A stretch of DNA of 64,000 nt, taken from NCBI GenBank assembly GCA_963836735.1, contig CAWIKP010000011.1:34491-98490 (forward strand). Direction: 5' to 3'. Positions 38,568 through 49,870 of this stretch are shown one piece after another (the stretch's first letter is position 1; each line of letters begins with the position of its first letter). A program made the position numbers and the translations under genes. Under the pieces are notes generated by a model. It had not been told where the DNA came from and searched no databases. It saw only the letters and a list, made by a program, of their open reading frames with translations. Source of the DNA: JACCXG01 sp963836735. Its GTDB lineage: Bacteria; Acidobacteriota; Vicinamibacteria; Vicinamibacterales; 2-12-FULL-66-21.

Positions 38568-39680
38568 CTAATCCTGCACACGCAGCCACAGGCTGCACGC
38601 GCTGTTGCCGAACTCCGGAACGCCGCGGCGCTGCCGCAGCGCGAGCGGCATCTGCGCCCTGACTGCTTCGCGATGCGCGCGCATCAGGTAGTCGGCAAAC
38701 AGCACCATGCGGAATCGCTCATTGAACGCCAGAAAGGCGCGCACGGCATAGGCCTCGTTCCATGCGCGGCCCAGGCGGTACCAATCGACCGGGTATTCGA
38801 ACGGCCAGGCGATGTCGTGGATGTGGACGAAGACTCCTGGCCGCAGCCGGGGGAGGACGTGAAACAGCAGGAACCCCACGTCGCTGCCGAGCTTCAGCAC
38901 GTGCGACGAGTCGATGAAGAGGATGTCGTTGGCGCCGAGCTGCTCGAAGAGGTCGAAGCCGGCGTCTTGAACCCGTGCCTGGTGCAGCGAGAGCCGCTCG
39001 TCACCACGAAGCAGCGAGCGCAGCCGCGCCGGATCGGGCTCGATGCTGTCGATCCGCACCGAATTGCCGAGAAACCGCTCGGACACATCCAGCATGACGG
39101 CGGTCGAGAAGCCGGCGCCGGCCTCGACGATCCGCGCCGGCCGGAGGTGCCGCATCAACGCCGCGAGCAGCGTGGCATCGCCGAGCGAAAACGAGTCGTT
39201 CTCGGAGTAGTACCGCGTCTGTCCTGGTGGATCCTGTGCGAAGGCGAGGTCGGTGGTCATCGGGCCGAGCGTCTTCAGCCACGCCAGCTGGGCGTCCACG
39301 CCCAGGTCGATGTCAGGACAGGTGGCGGGGTCGAACGACGTGCCGGTTCGAGCCAGCGCCTCGACATCCTCGCGCGAGGGCAACGGCGACTGAAAGTGCC
39401 CGGGACTCGCGTATGCGAGAAAGGGATCACCTGTCTGCGGCCCGAATGCCTGCCGGCACAACAGCTCGAAGAACTCCCCGCTCGTCGCGATCTCGCGTGT
39501 CAACTCGATACGCGAGATGCCCTGCTCGAGCCTGGCGACGTAAAACGCGCGCCCGGCCGGGTCGGCGGGGCGCTTGAGAAGGGTGGTATAGAGCGCGTCG
39601 ACGAACTCTTCGTCCGACGACGTCTGCTGACGTTGATTCATGCCATCTGCGGGGAACGGCCCGTTCGACCGACTGGTCAT
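38568..39680 (-). CDS. DUF4214 - class I SAM-methyltransferase fusion
   Basis: About 370 aa. N-terminal DUF4214-like helices (FVDALYTTLLKRPADPAGRAFYVARLE), common in surface-layer and glycan-attachment proteins, joined to a Rossmann methyltransferase (RIVEAGAGFSTAVMLDV, RIDSIEPDPARLRSLL, ANDILFIDSSHVL, VHIHDIAWPFEYP) of the Methyltransf_24 type. No signal peptide. ATG 39680 (GGGGA before it) or 39641 are both possible. Likely modifies a glycan or its lipid carrier in the cytosol. Stands alone on the minus strand, diverging from DoxX. Confidence 0.82.
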   Translation of the reverse strand: MTSRSNGPFPADGMNQRQQTSSDEEFVDALYTTLLKRPADPAGRAFYVARLEQGISRIELTREIATSGEFFELLCRQAFGPQTGDPFLAYASPGHFQSPLPSREDVEALARTGTSFDPATCPDIDLGVDAQLAWLKTLGPMTTDLAFAQDPPGQTRYYSENDSFSLGDATLLAALMRHLRPARIVEAGAGFSTAVMLDVSERFLGNSVRIDSIEPDPARLRSLLRGDERLSLHQARVQDAGFDLFEQLGANDILFIDSSHVLKLGSDVGFLLFHVLPRLRPGVFVHIHDIAWPFEYPVDWYRLGRAWNEAYAVRAFLAFNERFRMVLFADYLMRAHREAVRAQMPLALRQRRGVPEFGNSACSLWLRVQD

Positions 39681-39864
39681 CGTTCCCCGGCCGACGCGCC
39701 CTGTCAAGGTGCAAGGCCGAACCTCACCGCGCCCGGCGGATTCAGGCGATACACCACTCCGCGGCGTGTTCGGGTATAAGGAAGACGTGGGCGAGGCGCG
39801 CCCACGAGCTGCGGGATCCTCGATGCGGGCAGTCCGCAATCCGAAGCAGCAGTCGGGAGGAGCG

Positions 39865-40227
39865 ATGGGTCGTCGAAAGATCGCCTACTGGGGCACCACG
39901 GCACTTGTCGGCGTGGCCCTGCTCGGCGCGTTGAGCTATCTCACCGGGAACGAGCAGGTGGTCTCGGGTTTTGCGAAGGCCGGCTATCCGCAGCACCTTC
40001 GAATCGTGCTCGGCCTCGCCAAGCCGGCCGCGGCCATCGTGCTGCTGCTGCCGGGTCTCCCGCTGCTCAAGGAATGGGCCTACGCGGGCGCAACGTTCAC
40101 GTGGATCATGGCTTCACTGTCCGCCTACGTGAACGGCGAGCAGGTCTGGCCGGTGCCGCTCGCCCTACTTGTGCTGCTCGGGGTGTCTTACGCGACGAGG
40201 CCGCCGAGCCGCCGGCTGGTTGGGTGA
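39865..40227 (+). CDS. DoxX-like family membrane protein
   Basis: 120-aa, four-helix DoxX-type protein: TTALVGVALLGALSYLTG, a conserved VSGFAKAGYPQHLRIVLGLAK, KPAAAIVLLLPGLPLLKEWAYAG and VPLALLVLLGVSYA. ATG 39865 is set by GGGAGG 5 bases upstream; a longer in-frame extension to 39640 overlaps the divergent gene and is rejected. A second DoxX gene is at 60813. Role: electron-transfer or small-molecule-related membrane protein, unproven. Confidence 0.85.
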   Translation: MGRRKIAYWGTTALVGVALLGALSYLTGNEQVVSGFAKAGYPQHLRIVLGLAKPAAAIVLLLPGLPLLKEWAYAGATFTWIMASLSAYVNGEQVWPVPLALLVLLGVSYATRPPSRRLVG

Positions 40228-40310
40228 AGCCAGTCGGCCAGTTGCCACGATCCGAAGGACACCTGCTCACTCAGCGCCGCCACGGCCGCAGCACCGTGTG
40301 TATCTTTCAG

Positions 40311-40547
40311 CATGTGCACGGCGGGGACTTTCACCGTGCGCGAGCCGTCGACCGCGACCTCGACGACCGAGGCGACACAGGTGTTGAAGCTGCGGTGCGC
40401 GGCGACGCCAAGGCCTCGCCGGCCGCCCGATTTGCGCTTCGCCCAGTCCGAGCGCTCGCCGGCAATCTCCAGCACGCGGCGCAGCCGGCGCGTGTCGACC
40501 GGATGCCTGTCGAACGGCGACTGTAATCTGCATGTGGGGTGCGTCAT
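40311..40547 (-). pseudogene. Fragment of molybdenum hydroxylase large subunit
   Basis: A short frame contains about 60 residues resembling the C-terminal third of aldehyde/isoquinoline-type molybdopterin-binding subunits: VDTRRLRRVLEIAGERSDWA, GGRRGLGVAAHRSFNTCVAS, VVEVAVDGSRTVKV. The family continues with a CAVDCG-type segment, which is missing, and the rest diverges. A complete subunit is over 700 aa. So this is a decayed remnant between the DoxX and DUF1080-like genes. Confidence 0.65.
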
Positions 40548-40615
40548 TATAGGGTGCGTTCCACTGCGGACCCCTACCCGGCCAGGTCCGGCTCGTCACA
40601 GCAAGGAGTCGTCCC

Positions 40616-41344
40616 ATGAGACTTCATCGCCGCCGACAGCATTTCGCACTTGCATCCGCGCTGCTGGTCGGCGCGGCGCTCGTCATGCCGCGCATGGAGG
40701 CGCGTCAGAATCAGGCGAAGGTGCTTCCGCTCGAAACTGCCGCCGGTGTTCGCGTCAGCAATCTCAAGATCACGCCCGCGACACTGGATGGAAAGAAAGG
40801 CGTGCAGCTGACGTCCACCGGCGTCGAAGAAGTGGCGCTCGTCGAAGGTGTCGAGTTCGACAACGGTGCCATCGAGGCCGAACTTGCCGGCACGCCGGGG
40901 CCCGGCGCCGGCGAGGGCGCGCGTGGCTTCGTGGGCATCGCCTTTCGCGTCCAGCAGGACATGAAAACGTATGACGCGTTCTACCTGCGCCCGACCAACG
41001 GCCGCGCCGACGATCAAGAGCGGCGGAATCACGTAACGCAATACATCTCGCACCCCGAGTGGACCTGGTCGCGTCTCCGCAAGGAGACTCCCTCGAGGTA
41101 CGAATCGTACGTGGACATGGTCCCGAACACCTGGACCAGAATCAAGATCGACGTCAGCGGTGCTCGCGCCAGTCTCTACGTCCACGAGCAGCCGCAGCCG
41201 GTCCTGATCGTGAACGATGTCAAGACGGGCCCGCAGGGACGCGGAGGCGTAGGACTCTGGGTCGGGTCGGAGACGGTGGCGCACTTCAGGAACGTGAGAG
41301 TGCAGCCGGCAGCCGGCAAGGCGGGCTCTCCCCTGCCTGATTAG
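40616..41344 (+). CDS. Secreted DUF1080 / LamG-like protein
   Basis: 242-aa exported protein: signal peptide (HFALASALLVGAALVMPRMEA), then a concanavalin-like jelly-roll with FDNGAIEAELAG, GFVGIAFRVQQDMKTYDAFYLRP, NTWTRIKIDVSGARASLYV and GGVGLWVGSETVAHFRNVRV. This pattern is that of DUF1080 (3-keto-disaccharide hydrolase-like) or LamG domains. AAGGAG precedes the ATG. Catalysis is not demonstrable; it may bind glycans. It converges with the sulfatase. Confidence 0.82.
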   Translation: MRLHRRRQHFALASALLVGAALVMPRMEARQNQAKVLPLETAAGVRVSNLKITPATLDGKKGVQLTSTGVEEVALVEGVEFDNGAIEAELAGTPGPGAGEGARGFVGIAFRVQQDMKTYDAFYLRPTNGRADDQERRNHVTQYISHPEWTWSRLRKETPSRYESYVDMVPNTWTRIKIDVSGARASLYVHEQPQPVLIVNDVKTGPQGRGGVGLWVGSETVAHFRNVRVQPAAGKAGSPLPD

Positions 41345-41378
41345 GGCGTATAACAACCGAATCGATCGCCGGCACGAT

Positions 41379-41473
41379 CTTCCGGCTGAAGCCGGAAGCC
41401 ACCCGCCTTCGCGCTTCGCGCTACGGCGCGGCAGGCTCGTGACGTCTGATGGCTTCCGCCTTTTAGGCGGAAG
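41379..41473. terminator. Paired hairpins between convergent genes
   Basis: Two perfect hairpins: CTTCCGGCT-GA-AGCCGGAAG (41379-41398) and CTTCCGCC-TTTTA-GGCGGAAG (41453-41473), with a GCCTTCGCGCTTCGCGCTACGG GC-rich word between them. They lie between the DUF1080-like and sulfatase stops and could end both transcripts; the pair also has the look of a dispersed REP-like unit. Confidence 0.6.
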
Positions 41474-41498
41474 GTCGGAAGCGCGCAGGACGCTTGGG

Positions 41499-42864
41499 CT
41501 ACCGGACGCGCGCGCGCCAGGCGATCAGCGCGTCGCGCATCTTCGACCGCTGTGCGGCACGAGCCGGATCCGCGGCGAGATTGCGCAGCTCCCCGGGATC
41601 GTCCTTCAGGTCGAACAACTGCTGATAGTCGAACTCCGGCCACTCGACGTATTTCCAGTCCCTTCGGACGACCCCTTCCGAGGATGGGATCCGATCCCGG
41701 CTGGTGATGGTCGGATGTTCGTAGAAGAACTCGTCGCGCCAGGCGGGCGGCCGGCTCTGCAGGTAGAGCGGGCTCAAATCCTGCCCCTGCATCACTGAGG
41801 GCACGGGCAGCGCCGGCGGCGCTCACAATCGTCGGCGCGATGTCGATGTTCAGCGCGAACTGATCCAGCGTTCTGCCCCGGCCACGGGGCGGGAGGCGGG
41901 GATCCCGGACGATCAACGGGACGCGAATCGACTCCTCGTAGGGGTACCACTTGTCCGCGAGGCCGCGATCGGCGTGGAAATAGCCGTTGTCGCCGATGAA
42001 CACGATCAGCGTGTTGTCGTAAACCCCCTGCGCCTTCAATTCGTCGACGATCCGGCCGACGGCGGCGTCGACCTCCGTAATGAGCCGGTAATACCGGGTC
42101 ATGTACGCCTGGTAGCTCTCCGGCGTGTCGAAGCGCCAGTGATAACGAACGCGCCCCTCGTTGGCTTCGTTCGCCAGGAACGGAGGAAGGGCGGCCTTGT
42201 AGCGCGGATCCCCATGGATTGGCGGCGGAATCCGCTTTCCTTCGTAGAACCGTGCGCTCCAGTCCTGCGGCAGGTACTGTTCCTTCGCGTTGTCTTGAGC
42301 GTGCGCGGCGAAGAAACCGACGGTCAGCGCGAACGGCCGGTTCTTCGGGCGCGACTGCAGGAATTCCAGTGAGTCGCGCGCGTTCTTCTCGGTGACGTGA
42401 ATGCGCTCGGTACCGCTCTCGATCCAGTGCACGCCGTGATAGGCGCGGAGAAAGTCGTAGTCGCTCTGGCGTGGTGGGCCGACGTCGTACTTGCCGACGT
42501 GACCGACCCAATAGCCCGCGCCGCGCAGCAGCCCGGGATAGGCGTTCGCAAACGCCTCAGGCGTGAGCGCCCGGCCAAACTCCGTGATCCGGTGCCGCGA
42601 CATGTACTGACCGGTCAAGAGCGACGCACGGCTCACCATGCAGATCGCGGTCGTCACCCGTGCCTGCCCGAAGCGCACGCCCTCCTTCGCCAGTTGATCG
42701 AGCCTGGGCGTGTGCACGATCTTGTTGCCCGCGGCGCGAATCGAGTCCCATCGCACGTCGTCGATGATGAGCAGGACGACGTTCGGCCGTTGCCGGGCGT
42801 GGATCGGGCTCGTTTGCGGGGTAATGGCCAGGGCGCAGACGACGCCGAGGAGCAGGTGTCGCAT
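41499..42864 (-). CDS. Type I sulfatase family protein
   Basis: About 455-aa exported alkaline-phosphatase-superfamily hydrolase. Signal peptide (LLLGVVCALAITPQTSPIHA), then NVVLLIIDDVRWDSIRAAGN with the metal Asp pair. The nucleophile region is CMVSRASLLTGQ: the Cys to be converted to formylglycine, Ser and Arg are present but Pro of CxPSR is Val. Also FIGDNGYFHADRG (metal site) and a C-terminal domain after a frame change near 41815 (SPLYLQSRPPAWRDEFFYEH; LFDLKDDPGELRNLA). Probably removes sulfate from a polysaccharide in the periplasm. Start ATG 42864. Confidence 0.9.
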
Positions 42865-42976
42865 CGGGGGAGTGCCGGCCTATTCAACCACAAGCCCGCC
42901 GCGAAGCCGCATTGAACTCCGGACCGTCTGTGACCCGTGATATATGACGCAGGGACTTCTCTCGAGCGAGGACGAC

Positions 42977-45468
42977 ATGAACTGGAAAACGCGCGTTCGA
43001 CCGGAATCCGTCACCGCATCCTCGCCATTCGCCGGATTGCTGCAGGACGTGCGCTACGCCGCCCGCCTTGCGAGGCGCCAGCCGCGCCATACGCTGCTCA
43101 CGATCGGCATGACGGCGCTCGCGATTGGCGCGACAACCGCGCTGTTCAGCGTGGCCTACGGGGTGCTGTGGAAGCCGCTGCCGTGGCCGCATGCGGATCG
43201 GGTGGTCGTGCTCAAGGAAACGCGCGGCGGCAACCCGCCGCGATTCGGCGCATTCACCAATGCCGCCTATCTCGCGTGGCGCGAGCAGCCGGCGACGATC
43301 GAGAGCATCGCCGCGTGGTCCCAGCGCGTGGTGACGCTGTCGGGCACCGCTGCGCCCGAGCGCATCCGCATCACCGCGGCAACCCCCTCGCTGTTCCGGG
43401 CACTGGGAATGCGTCCGCTCATCGGCAGTCTCTTCGAGGAGAGAGACGAAACCTCGCCGGTGGTCCTGCTGTCTGAGAGCCTGTGGCGGCAGCGATTCGA
43501 CGGAGACCCCGCTGCCCTCGGGAAGATCGTGCAGCTCGATGGACGGCCCTACACGATCGTGGGCGTCCTTCCGGATGCGATGTCCTACCCCGATCGGCAG
43601 TCACGCGCCGTCGTTCCGTTTGTTGTTCCTCCCGCCTCCGCAAATCAGCTGTCCGTGTTCAACGCGATTGCGGCGCTCGGTCCCGGCATCAGCGCGGCAC
43701 AAGCGGCAGCCGAAGGGAACGCGCGCGGCCGGTTCGCCGCAGATACCGGCATGACCACACAGGCGGTCTTCGGCAGCAGCGGCCCCATCGAAATCGCGGC
43801 GACGCCGATATCAGGTGCGCTGACCGCGGATGTCCGGTTGCCGCTGATCGTGCTGCTGGCGGCGGTCGGACTGCTGCTGGTGACGGCCACGGCAAACGTG
43901 GCCAGCCTGCAGTTGGCCCGCGCGACGACCCGCGGCCGCGAAATGGCCATCCGCGCGGCGCTCGGAGCGGGCAGCCGGCGTGTGACCCGTCAACTGCTTG
44001 CCGAGAGTCTGCTGCTCGGCATCGCCGGCGGACTGCTCGGGGTCGGGTTGACCGTGGTGCTGCAGCGTTCGCTGCCATCGCTGCTGCCGGCTGACTTCCC
44101 ACGCGTGGACGATCTTGGAATCAATGCCGCGGTGATCGGCTTCGCCCTGATCCTGACGGCAGGCACGAGCATCGTGTGTGGTCTGCTGCCGGCGCTGACC
44201 ATCCGGAAGAGCAACCTGGTCGAGGCGCTCGCGAGCGAAGGCGCCGGGATGCCCGCGCGGACGGCACGCGCGCGGGTGGTCATCATGACTGCACAGGTGG
44301 CGATCGCCTGCGTGTTGCTCATCGGGGCGTCACTGCTCGGGCGCAGCTTCGTCCTGTTGCTCAACGCAGATCGCGGGTTCGATCCGGACGATGTCCTGTC
44401 GGCCCGGCTCACGATGCCCGAATCCCTGTACCCCTCGCAGGAGCGGCGTTTCGAGCTGATCGACGGGATTCTGACCCGGCTGCGAACCTTGCCCGGAGTC
44501 ACGGAGGCCTCGTTCACCTCTGAACTGCCGCTGACGCGCGGAGGATCGACCGCAGCCTTCACGATGAAGTCCCCCACTGCCCAGGGCGCGGTCGTGACCG
44601 CGCAGGCGTCACCGCGCATCGTCAGTCCCGCGCTATTTCTCCACCCTTCAGATGCGCACCGTGGCGGGACGCACGTTTTCCGACGCCGATGCGGAATCGG
44701 CGGAGCGGGTGGTGGTGGTCAACCAGAGCTTTGCCAGGCGCTACCTCGGCGACTCGTGGCTCGGGTCGAAACTCCCTGTCGCGGGTTATGCCACCCGAGG
44801 TGACGAGAACCTCACGGCGACCGTGATCGGCGTGCTGGACGACGTCCGATACGTGTCGGCCCAGGATCAGGCGTCGCAGCCGGAGATGTTCTACTCGTAC
44901 CGTCAGATGGACCGGCGGTTGCCGGTGCAGACGGTCACGCTGCTCGTTCGGGCGTCGGGCGATCCTGCGGCAGTCGCCGGTCAGCTCCAATCCGTCATTC
45001 GTCAGACAGACGATCGCCTCGTCGCCGACGTCATCCTGCCGCTCGAACAGCGCCTGCGGACAACTCTCGCCCGCCCGCGGCTCTATTCGGTGCTGCTCGG
45101 GGGCTTCGCGGCCTTCGCATTGCTGACGGCCACGATCGGGCTGTTCGGCCTGCTGTCGGTACTCGGTGTCGCAGCGAGCGCGGGAACTTGCCCTGCGCGC
45201 CGCGCTCGGCGCCAGTCGAAGCAGCATCCTGCGTTTGATGCTGCGACAGGGGCTGATGGTAACCGCCGTCGGTCTTGCGGCCGGCCTGCTCGCCTCGCTC
45301 TGGCTCACCGGTTTCCTGACGACGCAGCTCTACGGGGTTGCCCCGCACGACGCGTTCACGTTCATCGGCGTGCCGTTGCTGCTCCTCGCCGTTGGAGCGC
45401 TCGCCTGCCTGATGCCGGCATGGCGCGCCGCCGGCGTCGATCCCGTGCGGATACTTCGTGGAGCGTAA
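42977..45468 (+). CDS. ADOP-family FtsX/MacB-like permease
   Basis: About 830-aa orphan permease. N-terminal LLQDVRYAARLARRQPRHTL, helix IGMTALAIGATTALFSVAYG, MacB-PCD domain, first FtsX block (LLLVTATANVASLQLARATT; EMAIRAALGAGSRRVTRQLL) and after a frame change near 44635 (ending VSPALF; continuing MRTVAGRTFSDADAESAERV) the second periplasmic domain. Another frame change near 45170 leads to RARELALRAALGASRSSILR and the final helices to PAWRAAGVDPVRILRGA. ATG 42977 follows GAGGA; ATG 42944 is in frame. Eleven bases after its stop the ligase gene starts. Confidence 0.9.
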
Positions 45469-45479
45469 AGGCGAGAACC

Positions 45480-47050
45480 GTGAGCTCGACGCGCGCCGCC
45501 ACTCCGGTTCTCAACGCCGCTGCCTACTTCGTCGACCGCCATATCGACGAAGGACGATCGGAATCGATTGCGATCGAGTGCGACGGCGGCCGGCTGACGT
45601 ATCGCGAACTTCAGGAGCAGGTCAACCGGACGGGGAACGCCCTCAGGCACGAGCTCGGCGTCCGGCCGGAAGAACGTATCCTGCTGCTGATGCTCGATCT
45701 GCCGGAGATGATTGCCGCCTTCTTCGGTGCCATCAAGATCGGCGCCGTCCCGGTGCCCCTGAACACGCGATGGACCGCGGCGGAATACGACTACGTCCTC
45801 CGCGACTCGGCGGCGCGCGTCATCATCCTGAGCGGAACGCTGCACGCTGAAGCGAACAAAGCCATCCGCGGCCTGTTCGTCCATACGCCATGTCGTCGTC
45901 GCCGGCGAAGACATGGACGACGGCCGCGCGATCCGCCTCGAGAAGCTCGTGGCCGACTCGTCGCCCGTGCTCGAGGCGGAGCCGACCAGCCGCGACGCCC
46001 CGGCGTTCTGGCTGTATTCGTCGGGCACTACGGGGAACCCGAAGGGCTGCGTGCATCTCCAGCACGACATGATCGTGTGCGCCGAGAACTATGCGCGCGG
46101 CGTCCTCGGCATCCACGAGCGGGATCGATGCTTCAGCGTGGCGAAGCTCTTCTTCGCGTACGGCCTGGGCAACAGCATGTACTTCCCGTTCTCGGTCAGG
46201 CGCGACGAGCATCCTCTGGGCTGGCGCGGTCACGCCGGCCGTGGTGTTCGACATCATCGAACGCTATCGGCCGACGCTGTTCTTCTCAGTGCCGACCCAC
46301 TACGCGATGATGCTGGCCCACACCTCTCCAGATCGGGAGTTCGACCTGTCGAGCATCCGATGCGCGGTGTCGGCCGGCGAGGCGCTGCCCCCGGCGCTGT
46401 TCCACCGGTTTCGGGAGCGGTTCGGGATCGAGATCCTGGACGGGATCGGCTCGACCGAAGTCCTGCACATCTTCATCTCGAACCAGCCCGGGCGCGCGCG
46501 TCCGGGATCGAGCGGCGTCCCGGTACCCGGCTATGAAGCCCGCCTCGTCGACGAGGACGGCCGCCCGGTGCGGCAAGGCGAGCTCGGCGACCTGATCGTC
46601 CGCGGAGATTCCACCTGCGCGTTCTACTGGAATCAACACGAGCAGACGAAGGAGACGATCGCCGGGCACTGGATCCGGACGGGCGACAAGTACCAGCAGG
46701 ACGAGGACGGCTTCTTCTGGTTTGCCGGACGCTCCGACGACATGCTGAAGGTCGGCGGGATCTGGGTCAGCCCGGCGGAAGTCGAACACCTCCTGCTCGA
46801 GCATCCCGCGGTGCAGGCCTGCGCGGTCACCGGACGCGAGGATCACGACGGTCTCGTCAAGCCCGTGGCTCATGTCGTGCTGCAAACCGGCATCACGGCC
46901 GGCAATGAGCTCGGCGGCGAACTGCAGCAGTTCGCCCGCCAGCGGCTGGCGGAGTACAAGCGTCCGCGGTGGATTGAGTTCGTCGACGCGCTGCCGGTCA
47001 CAGCCACCGGGAAGATCCAGCGGTTCAAGCTCCGCGCACGCGGAGGCTAG
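45480..47050 (+). CDS. Benzoate-CoA ligase-like AMP-binding enzyme
   Basis: About 522-aa ANL-superfamily acyl-CoA synthetase resembling benzoate-CoA ligases. GTG 45480 opens TPVLNAAAYFVDRHIDEG, then LTYRELQEQVNRTGNALR. Frame changes near 45890 and 46205. Motifs: phosphate loop YSSGTTGNPKGCVHLQHDM, FAYGLGNSMYFPFSVG, DGIGSTEVLHIF, HWIRTGDKY, FAGRSDDMLKVGGIWVSP hinge and the catalytic Lys in TATGKIQRFKLR. Substrate probably an aromatic or other carboxylic acid, activated via an adenylate to a CoA thioester. Its stop overlaps that of the convergent kinase gene by 2 bases. Confidence 0.88.
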
Positions 47051-49870
47051 TGTTTCAGGCGTGCCTGCCAGTTCAGCACGACGGTAATCGGCGCGGAGTT
47101 CTCGTCCTCTGCGCTGACGTTCACGAGAAAGCGCTGGCCATCGCGGGTGACCACATACTGATTTCGGCGGTCGACGAACGATGCCCTGATGCCGGTGTCG
47201 AAAAGGCGCTGCGGCGGGCCCGTCGCGAAGACGGTGTCGGCGCGCGTGACAGTGGCCGCCTTCAACGTGCCATCGGGTGCCAGGTAGAACAATTCCCGGC
47301 CGTCCCGGCGCCATTCCGGCTGCGCCCCGCCGTCGGTGGACACCTGCCATTTGCCTTCGCCGCCCGGAAATCGCCGCACGTAGACCTCATGCCTGCCCGA
47401 TTCATTCGACGAGTAGGCCATCCATCGCATGTCCGGAGACAACCGGGCCTGCCGTTCGTCCGCGGACGTTGTCAGGAGCGGGACGCCCTGGCTGGGCGCG
47501 TCGACCGGGACCGTCCACAAGTCCGACTGGCCGCCGCGGTGCCTTTCGCACAGCAGGAGACGACCGTCCGTCGACCAGTCTGTCACGACGACGGCCCACG
47601 TGGCGTTCAGGTTCAGCACCAGCGAGTCTCCGCCTGAGCCGTCGGCAGGGATCCGGAACACGTCGAGCCCCCCGAGACGGTTCGACGAGAACGAGATCTG
47701 TCTTCCATCAGGGGACCACACTGGATTGTGCGCACCCCGGGGATCCGAGACAAGTCGCGACGTGAGCCCGCGGGAGGTGTCGAGAAGCCAGACAGTGTGA
47801 CGCTTCGTGGTCGGATCGGTCTTTTCGATTGCGAGGGTCCGATCGTCGGGAGAGAGAGACGGATGCTGATAGTCCGCTACCGTGGGAAACGTCCCGACCC
47901 GGGTACCGGCACGATCGAACCAGACCAGGTGGCTGTCTGGACTCGCGCTGCGATAGGCCAGCACTGAATCGGTGAGCCCGAAGAATCCACCCGACCGCAG
48001 CGGACTGTCGGACTCGATCCCGTCAGCAATCGTAATCGCCTCGCCGGTCACGCTCGCGCGATCGGCGTCGTAGCGCTGCGCCACGAGCGAACGGCTGCTG
48101 AAATGGAGAAGGTAAGAGCCGGCAATGCCAGCTCCCGACTCGGCCTGGAGCACCCGTCGCACCTGGGGCGAGTCGACGGATCCCTGGTAAATCGCCGACT
48201 CTTCGGGATTGTCGCTGAGGGCCAGGTAGAGAAAACGGCGGCCATCGGGCAGGAACATGGGCCGCGCGTGACTGAATTCCCTGCGCGACCCGTCGAGCGT
48301 GGTCACGGGTTTCGGGACACCGCCCGTCTCCGGTATGCGCTGGAGGGGCAAACCGGTCGTGCTGAACAGGATGATGCCGTCCCGGCTCCACGTACCGCCT
48401 CCTACCCAGATTGAGCTCGAACAGAGCACCTGGGCCGCACCCCCGGCCCTGTCGATGCGCTTCAGTTTTCCCTCGGCAAAGAACCCGATCGAGCGGCCGT
48501 CGGGCGACCAGAACGGCCGCTCGGCACCTTCGGTGCCGTCGAGCAGGCGCGGCGCCACGACGTTGAAATCGCGGACCCACAAGCGATTCCTGCCATCGTT
48601 CCCGATCGCCACGAAGACCAGCCGCCCGCTGTCCGGCGAGATCGCCATATCGACGCCCCCGCGCGGGAACCTGGTGCCCTCGGGCGAGTAAACCGGAAAG
48701 CTGACGCTGTCGGCGAGCGCCGCATCCCGATGCCGCGACTGATAGAGCGTCATCGCCGTCAGCAGCACCGCCGTGAGAGCCATGGCCGCGATCACGGCCA
48801 AGCGAAGGCGATTCCGGCGCGCGCCCGCAGCCGGTCTGCCGCCTGCGGCGACCTCGCCGTCTCGCAGCCACGTCAGCGGGCGCATCAGATCGCGCACGCT
48901 CTGCCACCGCTCGGCGGGCTCTCTCGCCAGGCAGGTCTGCACGACTTGATCGAGCAGTAGCGGCTGCAGCGGCTGGACCCCGTCGAACGCCCGCTGGCCG
49001 CTGATCATCTCGTAGAGGACGGCGCCGAACGCATAGATGTCGGAACGTGCGTCGGCCGGCTTTCCCTCGAGCTGTTCCGGCGACATGTACCTGGACCGTG
49101 CCAAGAACAGCCCCATCCACCGTCAGGGACTCCTGCTTACCCGCGCCGGGTTCGTAGGCCTTGGCCAGGCCGAAGTCCAGCAGCTTTGCGGTGACGTTTC
49201 CGGCAACGGTGAGAAAGACGTTCGCCGGCTTGAGGTCGCGATGAACGATGCCCGCGCGATGAGCACAGTCGAGCGCGGACGCGATCTGAACCGCGACATC
49301 GAGCGCCTGGTCCATCGGCATCGGTCCACGCGCGAGACGCGACGCCAGCGTCTCGCCGTGCAGGCTTTCCATGACGAGAAAATCGAGGCCGTTCTCGTGC
49401 CCGACGTCGTGCAGGGTGCAGATGTGCGGATGGCTCAGCGAGGCGATCGCGCGGGCCTCGCGTTCGAAGCGCTCACGCGGCGAGCGGCCTCCTCCACCCG
49501 GCGGTCGCAGCACCTTGATGGCCACCGCGCGATCGAGCCGGGTATCGCGGCCCGCGTACACGTCACCCATGCCGCCGGCGCCGAGCAGGGATTGGATCTC
49601 GTAGACGCCCAGGCGCGTGCCCGACGACAGCGCTGGTGCATTCTGCGGGTCAGAGAAATCAGCGGAGAGGGTATTGAGGACTTCTTCAGCCGGACGCTCG
49701 CCAAAGCTTCCGGCCTCCTCATGGGCCGCGAGAAGAGACGCGACAGCGGCCAGCAGCGCCTCATCGTCACCGCACAATCCGCGCGCGTGCGCGAGCCGCT
49801 CCTCAGGAGGCCGCTCGAGTGCCTCCTGGAATACGTGCTTCACGCGGGCCCACGACGGCGTGAGCGTCAT
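47047..49870 (-). CDS. Ser/Thr protein kinase with PD40 beta-propeller
   Basis: About 940-aa transmembrane Hanks-type kinase. An N-terminal helical region resembles DUF of this group (WARVKHVFQEALERPPEER); kinase domain with GAGGMGDVYAGRD loop, AIKVL Lys, HRDLKPANVFL catalytic loop and LLDFGLAKAY. A frame change near 49095 leads to RYMSPEQLEGKPADARSDIY. One membrane helix (LAVIAAMALTAVLLTAMTLY) precedes a periplasmic PD40/WD40-like propeller (RLVFVAIGNDGRNRLWVRDF, FWSPDGRSIGFF, PVWSPDGRQISFSSNRLGG). ATG 49870 overlaps the ECF sigma stop (ATGA). Such kinases probably control the linked sigma factor. Confidence 0.92.

Noticed and set aside
39640..39864. 75-residue N-terminal extension of the first DoxX gene
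   Set aside because: Overlaps the divergent methyltransferase start and is Arg/Pro-rich; a good ribosome site marks ATG 39865.
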